From: an uncultured Pseudomonadales bacterium
GTDB taxonomy: Bacteria; Pseudomonadota; Gammaproteobacteria; Pseudomonadales; Azotimanducaceae
Length of the DNA: 64,000 nt
Direction: 5' to 3'
NCBI GenBank assembly: GCA_951813515.1
Contig: OX638346.1
Coordinates: 3,589,617 to 3,653,616 of the forward strand
Both the position numbers and the translations under genes were made by a program. This document shows, piece by piece, positions 34,316 through 40,970 of the stretch; position 1 is the first letter of the stretch, and each line of letters begins with the position of its first letter. Below the pieces are notes generated by a model. The model saw nothing but the letters and a program-made list of their open reading frames with translations. It had not been told where the DNA came from and made no database searches.

Positions 34316-35550
34316 TCGCCCAAGAGCTGTCCGTTCGGCTGCGGGACGAGACCGTCGGCGCATTGGTGCGCTTCGACGACGACCGGATTCTGTTCGTGTT
34401 CGACCGGGCGTATGTCGAGCGGTCAGATCGACAGGTGCTCAGCCTGTCGTTCATGGACGAGTCCGGCGGGGTCCGGGACGATTCCCGGACGACTACCCGG
34501 CGTGCGCCGCCATACTTCTCGAACCTGCTTCCCGAGGGACATCTGCGGGAATACCTGGCCGCGAGAGCGGGCGTCAATGCATCGAGGGACTTTCCACTGC
34601 TCGAGTTGACGGGCAACGATCTGCCCGGTGCGGTCCAGGTGGTCGCTGAGTCCCCGCCCGTAACGGCGATTGCTGAGGAGGCTGGTTCCGATGGCACAGA
34701 TTCCGGGGCCGAGGAGGACGAGGAGCTGCGGTTCTCACTGGCCGGCGTGCAGCTCAAGCTCTCAGCGGTGATGGAAACAGCCGGCGGACTAACCGTTCCA
34801 GCACGTGGGATGGGAGGGGACTGGATCGCTAAACTACCATCCGCGAGGTTCGTCGGGATGCCCGAAAACGAGTATTCGATGATGAAGATGGCGTCGATGG
34901 TGGGCATCGAGACAGCCGATGTGGAACTCGTTCCGATAGAACGTATCGCGGGTATTCCGGCGAGAATGGTGGATGAGGGGATGACGGGCAGGCAGGCTTT
35001 GGCGGTTCGGCGTTTCGACCGGCCGGGCGAGGGGCGTCGGATTCATACCGAGGACTTCGCGCAGGTGTTCGGCGTGTATCCACAGCGGAAGTACGATCGG
35101 TACGGATACATCGCGATAGGACGGGTGCTGGCCACGTATTCCAATGAGGCGGCTGTGGACCAGTTCGCAAGACGATTGGTTTACGGCGCCATGATCGGGA
35201 ACGCGGACCTGCACCTGAAGAACTGGTCGCTGATCTACCGCAATGGCAGGACGCCAGAGCTGGCGCCGGCCTACGATTTGCTGGCAACGGTTGCGCATCT
35301 GCCCGACCGCGGGATGGCATTGCGGCTCGCTCCGCATGCGAAGCGGTGGAACGAACTGACAATCGGTGGATTCGCGTCGCTTGCCTCGGCCATGGGAGTT
35401 GGCCGGGAGGCGGTGTTGCGTCCTGTGGCTGAGACGGTCGAGCGGTTCCACGAGGTGTGGGGGCGCGAGAAAGCGCATTTGCCGGTGTCTGCGAGCGTCG
35501 CCGAGGCGATCAGCAGGCAGTTGATGATCGTTCCGGCGGCCGCGCGTTAG
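34312..35550 (+). CDS. hipA: HipA-family Ser/Thr kinase toxin
   Basis: 412 residues, GTG start. HipA kinases can inactivate tRNA synthetases such as GltX and cause dormancy. The HipA N-terminal domain ends near 105; the loop that carries the autophosphorylated Ser in the family is FSLAGVQLKLS near 145; PENEYSMMKMA follows. The catalytic loop is GNADLHLKNWSL near 300, with the DLLATV metal segment after it (AYDLLATVAHLPD). All key motifs are present, so it looks active. Its target cannot be read from sequence. Confidence 0.88.
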   Translation: MIAQELSVRLRDETVGALVRFDDDRILFVFDRAYVERSDRQVLSLSFMDESGGVRDDSRTTTRRAPPYFSNLLPEGHLREYLAARAGVNASRDFPLLELTGNDLPGAVQVVAESPPVTAIAEEAGSDGTDSGAEEDEELRFSLAGVQLKLSAVMETAGGLTVPARGMGGDWIAKLPSARFVGMPENEYSMMKMASMVGIETADVELVPIERIAGIPARMVDEGMTGRQALAVRRFDRPGEGRRIHTEDFAQVFGVYPQRKYDRYGYIAIGRVLATYSNEAAVDQFARRLVYGAMIGNADLHLKNWSLIYRNGRTPELAPAYDLLATVAHLPDRGMALRLAPHAKRWNELTIGGFASLASAMGVGREAVLRPVAETVERFHEVWGREKAHLPVSASVAEAISRQLMIVPAAAR

Positions 35551-35713
35551 GAGTGACGGTCCCGCCGCTGGGCGCCGGAAGCGGGAATCCTGCAGCGCCG
35601 AATCCACGCGCACGATTCGCCAGCGCGTGCTGTTCCTGGAAGTGAGCTACGACGGGTTCGAATCGGACGGCCCTCGGCGTAGTATTCATTGAGTTCCGTT
35701 ACCAGGATCGGCG

Positions 35714-37222
35714 ATGAATCGTGACACTCGAATACTGAAACGGGGTTACGCGCTAGTCCGCGTGCTCATCGCTGGATTGCTGATGCTTGGCGCCGGCTGC
35801 GAAATGGTCAAGGACGCGGTCGCCCCTGCTTCCGACCAAGGGGCCGACTGGAAGATCATTCAGGCCTACATCGAACTGGATACGGCGTGGCACGCGAAGA
35901 CTGCAGAGATACACAGATCGGATGATCCAGATGACGAGAAGGATCGTAGGCTCGCGGAGGAAGCGGGCGAGCATCCGGACATCATGCTCGCGGTAAACGC
36001 CGCCAGGGCCATCGTTGATGGTGGCGGGGAACGCGCGTTCGATGCGGCCAGGTTTCTGGTCGAGCATCCGCAGGGGCTGTCGAAGACGGAAGATCAGGAC
36101 ATCGAGTTCGGCATGGCGGCGCTCAAGTCCCTCGCCGGCGCCGACTGGTCCCGGGTTGCGGACTACAGGAACGCTCGCGAGGAGTGGCAGGCACAGTACA
36201 ACGAGATCGGGGATGCCGACATCTCCGCCGACGAGAAGCGGGAGCGAATGGTTGAGTTGGCGGAAGTGCCCAAGGATCTGTTGGCCATCGGGGCGGCACT
36301 AGCGGTAGCGGAACTTGGGGCGGCGCATGGGCAGAGCCGCGAAGCTGCCGAATTCCTGATCGACTTCAGCTATGGTGGCCCCGAACCCCAAACAACCCTC
36401 ATGGCCGCGCACCTTGTGTCGGAGCACTTTCCCGACTACGACGAGTGGCCGAAAGTCCTATCTCGGTTGGACTACATGCGGTCGGATACAACGGGCAGCA
36501 TCGACGAGTTCATTGCCCATATGGCGTCGGACGCGAGCGACCCTGTCGTTCGCGCCACGGCACGCTACTTCGTGGCTGCCGGACTGATGAATGACCTGAA
36601 CAAGGGGTCCATCACATCGGAACAACGTGGCGAGATGCGGCAGCGGGCATTGACGCACGCGATGGGCCTGAGCGTGGGCCTCGAAGACGAAGAGTTCGTG
36701 AGAAAGCCCTCGCAGGATGGCCAGTCGGTGACCAGAACACTCGCGCAAGCGGAGGCGATGCTCGTCCACGGCATTCGTCATGCAACCGTGGGCGGAACGC
36801 TGGCGGACGAGACGGGACGGCGCCTGGACGGCAGCGAAGAGAAACTCTCCGCCTACGCAGGCAAGGTTGTGCTCCTGGATTTCTGGGCGACCTGGTGCGG
36901 GCCGTGTGTAGGATCGATACCCGACCTCCGCGAGTTGGCCGGTGCGTATCCGAAGGACGCCTTCGAGATTCTGGGAATCAGCGTTGACGACGAGGCTGAG
37001 ACGGTGACCGAGTTCATGACGGACGAACCCATGCCGTGGGCCCAATGGCACGTCGGTGAAAACAGCGAACTTGCGCGAACGTGGCAGATCCGCGTGTTCC
37101 CGACCTACATAGTTGTGAACGAGAACGGCCTGATCATGGGACGAAGTTCAGATTTGCAGGCGTCCAGGGCGCTGATCGAACAGGCGCTTCGTGCTCCGCT
37201 CTCGACGGCGGCGGAGACATAG
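35714..37222 (+). CDS. lipoprotein with duplicated N-terminal module and TlpA/thioredoxin domain
   Basis: 502 residues. A hydrophobic N terminus ends in LMLGAGC (Cys29), a non-ideal lipobox. Residues about 45-120 and 144-220 are two copies of one module: DW...Y...W.A...EI...DEK.RR/ER...P.D..LA..AA is shared. The C-terminal part (about 370-490) is a TlpA/ResA-like thioredoxin fold with WATWCGPCVGSIPDLREL and VFPTYIVVNENGLI. The active site is a CxxC with Pro-Cys, so it is probably a periplasmic disulfide reductase. The duplicated module matches nothing I know. Confidence 0.75.
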   Translation: MNRDTRILKRGYALVRVLIAGLLMLGAGCEMVKDAVAPASDQGADWKIIQAYIELDTAWHAKTAEIHRSDDPDDEKDRRLAEEAGEHPDIMLAVNAARAIVDGGGERAFDAARFLVEHPQGLSKTEDQDIEFGMAALKSLAGADWSRVADYRNAREEWQAQYNEIGDADISADEKRERMVELAEVPKDLLAIGAALAVAELGAAHGQSREAAEFLIDFSYGGPEPQTTLMAAHLVSEHFPDYDEWPKVLSRLDYMRSDTTGSIDEFIAHMASDASDPVVRATARYFVAAGLMNDLNKGSITSEQRGEMRQRALTHAMGLSVGLEDEEFVRKPSQDGQSVTRTLAQAEAMLVHGIRHATVGGTLADETGRRLDGSEEKLSAYAGKVVLLDFWATWCGPCVGSIPDLRELAGAYPKDAFEILGISVDDEAETVTEFMTDEPMPWAQWHVGENSELARTWQIRVFPTYIVVNENGLIMGRSSDLQASRALIEQALRAPLSTAAET

Positions 37223-37276
37223 CAGTCGTTACGCGGAGGGCTTGTCCAAGCAATGGACGACACCAAGGATTTGATT

Positions 37277-37309
37277 CTGAGTGATTTCCGTTCCTCACGG
37301 AAATCTCAG
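37277..37309 (+). terminator. stem-loop after the thioredoxin-domain lipoprotein gene
   Basis: CTGAG and ATTTCCGT on the left pair with ACGGAAAT and CTCAG on the right, with a 2-base bulge (TG) and loop TCCTC: 13 base pairs, beginning 55 bases after the stop. Only TT follows, so it lacks a full U-tract; it may still end or protect the transcript. Confidence 0.5.
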
Positions 37310-37362
37310 TTGCCACAACAGTGTCCACACGCTGCATTCCCGTCCTCTGCGCGTCTGCGAAC

Positions 37363-37378
37363 AGATTAGTAGATTAGT
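37363..37378. repeat. tandem 8-bp direct repeat
   Basis: AGATTAGT occurs twice head to tail. It is too short to assign as an attachment site or insertion footprint. Confidence 0.5.
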
Positions 37379-37673
37379 AAGCGTTCGGTGGTGTCGGTAC
37401 CAAGCGCACTATCCGGTCTAGCCTGACGACGTGGAACCCGGCGTAGATTGGGAATGCGAGGCATTTAAGGCGTACCGCACTGCAGCACTCTGGGTCGCCC
37501 GAACGCTTGCCGACGGCCCGCGGGCGCTGATCCAGCGCTCGTGGAGCTAGCCGCTCGAGGTTGTCTTCCGCGTCTGGATACTGCGCCACGACCTATACTA
37601 AGTCAGCAAGCATGGACAGACTGTCGAACAGCGACGAATACAGTGGGGTTGGTTCCCGCAAAACGACTAGGAG

Positions 37674-37886
37674 ATGTTCGCGGCCACTGCGCTTTACCTG
37701 GCCCAGATGGGTACGGGATACGTGCCGGGCTACGTCAAAAGCGCCACGCGGGCATCCTCCTGTGACATGCCCACCGTCTCGGACTCCGAGTACACGCGGA
37801 TACGCAGCAACATACGGAACACATCTTGGACCGTGTACCACTTTTTCAAAACGAACTGCCAACACTGGGCAAAGGCGCACAAGTGA
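37674..37886 (+). CDS. small protein or gene fragment ending in an NCQHWA motif
   Basis: 70 residues. The end, YHFFKTNCQHWAKA, recalls the Asn-Cys-x-His/Phe active-site segment of LRAT-like and related NlpC/P60-type proteins, but the partner His expected earlier is not evident, so it may be only the C-terminal part of such a protein. A stop at 37668 lies 4 bases before the ATG, and the AGGAG there touches the ATG with no spacer. The stop overlaps the next start (TGATG), which supports real coding. Confidence 0.45.
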   Translation: MFAATALYLAQMGTGYVPGYVKSATRASSCDMPTVSDSEYTRIRSNIRNTSWTVYHFFKTNCQHWAKAHK

Positions 37887-38728
37887 TGAAGACACGTACA
37901 GCAACGCTACTACTGATCGCGTTCGCCGGCATGGCGAACGCCGACCTCGAACGCATCTACGATCCGGTTACGCCGGATGCCGAAGCCTTCGAGATTGTCC
38001 GCACGGCCGTCGAGAACAGCGATCTTTCTGTTGTTGCGGCACTGGCACGGGTCCACATGTTCGAGAACGCGCGGGGACTCGGAGCCGAGTCCTGGCTCAT
38101 GAGCTACCTAGGTACGGGCAGCGTACCGATGCGCGACTATGGACAGGTGCCCGGACTCAAGGAATTCCTGATCAAACACTGGCGCGAGAGTCACGCCGCG
38201 AACGGATTCAACGCCGACTATGACGCGAACACCAACGAGCCGTGGAAAGGCGTGCCAGGACTCCTGTCGCGCTTCTACCCGGGCGATCCCGACGTGCATG
38301 CCCTGATATGGGAGATCGTCAATACGGACGCCACGCCCGCCGTGTCGCTGCGGATGATGGCACTCCAGTGGTTGAACGTGGGTAGGTTCACAACGCACGA
38401 GGCCGACGCCTACCGGATGAATGTCCTCGCCTCGGAAACGCACCCGACGCGCGGCTACGTCAACGTTGGCATCGCCGCACAGGGCTTGGCACTGACACGG
38501 CGTCCGGAGGCACTGGGTTCGATGATCGACGCCTGGCGGGCTCATCCGCTCGCCGGCAACGAGATCGCTCTGGCCGTGGCATCCTACCCCACCGGCCAAC
38601 TATCGCTCCATGCGGAGCAGCTACGGGGCTTTGTGGACGACGCGGCTTGGCAGGAGTTCGGTTCGGAGGCGGTCAAAAAGGCCATGATGCGCATCGGGGC
38701 CGCGCTTCCGGTCATTAACGAGCACTGA
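37886..38728 (+). CDS. secreted protein of unknown function
   Basis: 280 residues with a clear Sec signal peptide (MKTRTATLLLIAFAGMANA, cleavage before DLERIYD). The mature protein is helical and has no motif I recognise; LRMMALQWLNVGRF and VNVGIAAQGLALTRRPEALG suggest repeated helical pairs. No cysteines stand out. The ATG shares a base with the preceding small gene's stop, so the two are probably co-translated. The length and signal argue that it is real; no family name is offered. Confidence 0.65.
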   Translation: MKTRTATLLLIAFAGMANADLERIYDPVTPDAEAFEIVRTAVENSDLSVVAALARVHMFENARGLGAESWLMSYLGTGSVPMRDYGQVPGLKEFLIKHWRESHAANGFNADYDANTNEPWKGVPGLLSRFYPGDPDVHALIWEIVNTDATPAVSLRMMALQWLNVGRFTTHEADAYRMNVLASETHPTRGYVNVGIAAQGLALTRRPEALGSMIDAWRAHPLAGNEIALAVASYPTGQLSLHAEQLRGFVDDAAWQEFGSEAVKKAMMRIGAALPVINEH

Positions 38729-38782
38729 CGTTGTAAAGTACAGTTCGGGAACTGGGATATGGTCGATAAGAACAGAACCCTT

Positions 38783-38813
38783 CGCGGCCAGAGACCATAG
38801 AACGCTGGCCGCG
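38783..38813. terminator. 9-bp perfect hairpin between convergent genes
   Basis: CGCGGCCAG (38783-38791) and CTGGCCGCG (38805-38813) pair exactly across a 13-base loop. It lies 54 bases after the secreted-protein stop and 30 bases beyond the stop of the minus-strand membrane fragment. No T-run is present. A bidirectional terminator is the simplest reading. Confidence 0.45.
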
Positions 38814-38842
38814 CCCGGACACGGAAGCCTATCTAATCCTCC

Positions 38843-39085
38843 TCACGGCCGCGCGGACACCCAGCGCGACCCGCCGTACACGGGGCCGTTCCACACGGCC
38901 GCGATGATCGTCAGCCAACGGTACTCGAAATCCTCACCATATGACCCATGGAACACTTCGAACGGAAACACGAACGTCGTCAACACCATCAGAATGGCGC
39001 CGGGAAACGCGAAAGCCGCCAGGAAACTCATGGGGCCCGCTAGCGCTACAACCGTCGCGCCGATAACGAAGGCGACCAGAGGCCG
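38843..39085 (-). pseudogene. C-terminal fragment of a membrane protein, cut at about 39085
   Basis: Eighty residues read as a real membrane protein end: RPLVAFVIGATVVALAGP, then FLAAFAFPGAILMVLTTFVF, then FHGSYGEDFEYRWL and a C terminus with YGGSRW. No start with a ribosome-binding site is present. Further upstream the frame becomes Arg/Ser-rich non-protein sequence exactly where the recombinase remnant begins on the other strand. A 62-residue protein from the Met near 39031 is the only intact alternative. Confidence 0.55.
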
Positions 39086-39089
39086 GGAC

Positions 39090-39236
39090 AAGCTAGCGCT
39101 CGTCACGGACGTGCACGTCGCCATGGCGCTGCGCATGGAGGCGGCGTTCGGCCTGCGCCGGGAAAAGGCGATCAAGTTCATGCCCGCACGCGACGACCGG
39201 GGCGACCGCATCCAGCTGAAGGGCTCGACCACCAAG
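39090..39236 (+). pseudogene. remnant of a tyrosine recombinase/integrase
   Basis: About 49 residues match the early catalytic part of Integrase_1-type recombinases of integrative elements: MALRMEAAFGLRREKAIKFM then DDRGDRIQLKGS. In that family the segment continues into the TKGG...R region; here it stops after GSTTK and the frame changes to unrelated sequence. The rest of the gene, including the catalytic His and Tyr, is missing. It marks a past mobile element at this site. Confidence 0.6.
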
Positions 39237-39753
39237 TGCGCCGTGTTGTCGGCGGGAGGGCTCCTGCCCCTGCCGCGGCGACCATGGAGGAATTGCGCGA
39301 AGAGGCGAGGGAGCTTGTGCAATCGGGGAGCTTTCTCGCGGAGGCGGCGCGAGGCGAGCCGCTCGCGGTCGAGAACTATCCTGGCGGCAGGGTCGTCGGA
39401 TACGTTGCCGCCAACAGCGGCGCGTTCACCGTGGCCCCGTCCGACGCCAAGCACTATCGCGTGCACGGCCGGTGTCGCCAACATCGGTGTATTTGGATGG
39501 TGCCCAAGGACTCGAATGGATGCGCGCCAAGCTGGGAAGGTTATTTTTCGAGGGCGAGTTCCAGGCCGAGGAGGACGACGGACTTCGTTGGCTCCCCATG
39601 ACACAGGACGGCCAACTTGTTGGTCATCTCGATCCCGCAGGGAGGGAGTTCCACGCTGTGGAAGCACAACGGGTGGCCACGTACACGGTGGATGGCCTTC
39701 CGGTGGCTGCGGAGACTATCGAAGAACTGCGATCTGAATTGAATGAGCGGTAG
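39237..39753 (+). pseudogene. frameshifted, truncated repeat protein
   Basis: Two reading frames join into one two-module protein. The first (39284-about 39462) has TMEELREEARELV, GRVVGYVAANSGAF and HYRVHG; the second (from about 39468 to the stop at 39753) has VYLDGAQGLEW, GQLVGHLDPAGREF, TYTVDGLPVAAETIEELRSEL. The modules align with each other: G-x-V-V/L-G..., AF/EF, Y-x-V-x-G, then EELRxE. The frame break is near 39463-39467. The 5' end merges into the recombinase remnant. I do not recognise the family. Confidence 0.5.
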
Positions 39754-39772
39754 GTTGACGGATTTCATGGCC

Positions 39773-40792
39773 CTAGCGGGGTGTCCGCCTTGCGGTATAC
39801 CAGTGCACCGCCTGGGCACCGACATGTACCCGATCCGCGACGTCGAGCACCATGGCGAATAACGCCATGCGCAGCAGCACGCCGTTGTCTGTCTGGCGGA
39901 AGATCGCGAGGTTCGGGTTCGCATCGAGGTCTTCGTCGAGTTCCCGCGCCTGCCTGCGGGAGTCCCGGGGCATCGGGTGCATGATGACGGTATTCGGTTC
40001 GCAGTGTTCCGTGTAGACCGCCTGGTTCAGCCGGAACAGGCCACGGTAGCGGCGTGCCGCTTCCGGGGACGGAAAACGTTCCTCCTGGGTGCGGGTGACA
40101 TAGACGATGTCGACGTGGCTGATGCCGGCCTCCATGTCATGGATCACGTTGACGCGGTGTCCCCGGGCACGCAAAACGTCGGCGAGATCGTCCGCCAGTT
40201 CGAGGCCGGGCGGCGACACAAGCTGAAAAGTGATGGAGCGAAACAGTCCGAGGACCTTGCACAGGGAGTGCACGGCGCGCCCGTATTTCAGATCGCCGAC
40301 CAGGGCGATGCGCAATTCGTCGATGCCGCGTCCCTGTTCGTGCATCTCCTTGCGTATGGTGTAGAGGTCCAACAAGGCCTGACTGGGATGCTCGTTGGGA
40401 CCATCGCCGCCATTGATGACGGGAACGCGTGACGCTTGTGCAAACTCGCTTACCGAACCTGCGCGCGGGTGGCGCATGACGATGATGTCGCTGTAGCCCG
40501 ACAATACGCGCGCCGTGTCGTGCAGGGACTCCCCCTTGGCCAGGGAAAGCGCCTTGACTTCCGTCGTCTCGCGCACCTCTCCCCCCAACAGGTTGAACGC
40601 ACACCCGAAGGAGATCCGGGTACGCGTGCTGGGCTCGAAGAACATGCTGGAGAGGATCGCCCCTTCCAGGACGCGCGTGATCCGCGTTCGGCGCGCATAG
40701 GGTTCCATCTCGTCCGCGACGTCGAACAGGCGTTCGATATCGATCCGCTCGAACTGATCGACGGAGAGTATGTGCTGGCCGACGAAGTCCAA
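39773..40792 (-). CDS. pyrB: aspartate carbamoyltransferase, catalytic chain
   Basis: Condenses carbamoyl phosphate with aspartate in pyrimidine synthesis. 339 residues. Carbamoyl-phosphate site FFEPSTRTRISF, then LAKGESLHDT, INGGDGPNEHPSQALLDLYT, GDLKYGRAVHSL, YVTRTQEERF and MHPMPRD (the usual HPLPR with Met for Leu). No pyrI or pyrC-like gene is adjacent. It is the first housekeeping gene after the accessory block, whose decayed end lies 19 bases from its stop. Confidence 0.95.
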   Translation of the reverse strand: MDFVGQHILSVDQFERIDIERLFDVADEMEPYARRTRITRVLEGAILSSMFFEPSTRTRISFGCAFNLLGGEVRETTEVKALSLAKGESLHDTARVLSGYSDIIVMRHPRAGSVSEFAQASRVPVINGGDGPNEHPSQALLDLYTIRKEMHEQGRGIDELRIALVGDLKYGRAVHSLCKVLGLFRSITFQLVSPPGLELADDLADVLRARGHRVNVIHDMEAGISHVDIVYVTRTQEERFPSPEAARRYRGLFRLNQAVYTEHCEPNTVIMHPMPRDSRRQARELDEDLDANPNLAIFRQTDNGVLLRMALFAMVLDVADRVHVGAQAVHWYTARRTPR

Positions 40793-40970
40793 GAGGGCCC
40801 CCTTGGAAGAGGCATCATACGTCCTGGGGCGGCGACTTTCATCAGCGAAAGACGCGACCGTCGCAACTATGATGGCGCGGTAGGTCCTACAATTCTCTTA
40901 GACTCGATGGACGCGATGGAGTCCAGATGATGTCCCCATTCACGCACTTTGGCGCATCGAGCGTGAACCG

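Larger units (their letters stand above)
37223..37673. other. 451-bp intergenic region in the accessory block
   Basis: No plausible gene: frames are short and lack ribosome-binding sites. It contains a strong hairpin at 37277-37309 and a tandem AGATTAGT at 37363-37378. The base composition is less GC-rich than the flanking genes. Confidence 0.5.

Noticed and set aside
35651..35670. tRNA T-loop-like GGGTTCGAATC in the gap after hipA, considered as a tRNA or attachment-site remnant
   Set aside because: The flanking bases do not form a T-stem beyond one pair and no other tRNA arm or CCA is present.
37363..37378. AGATTAGT tandem copy as an att site or target duplication
   Set aside because: Head-to-tail and only 8 bases, with no element between the copies.
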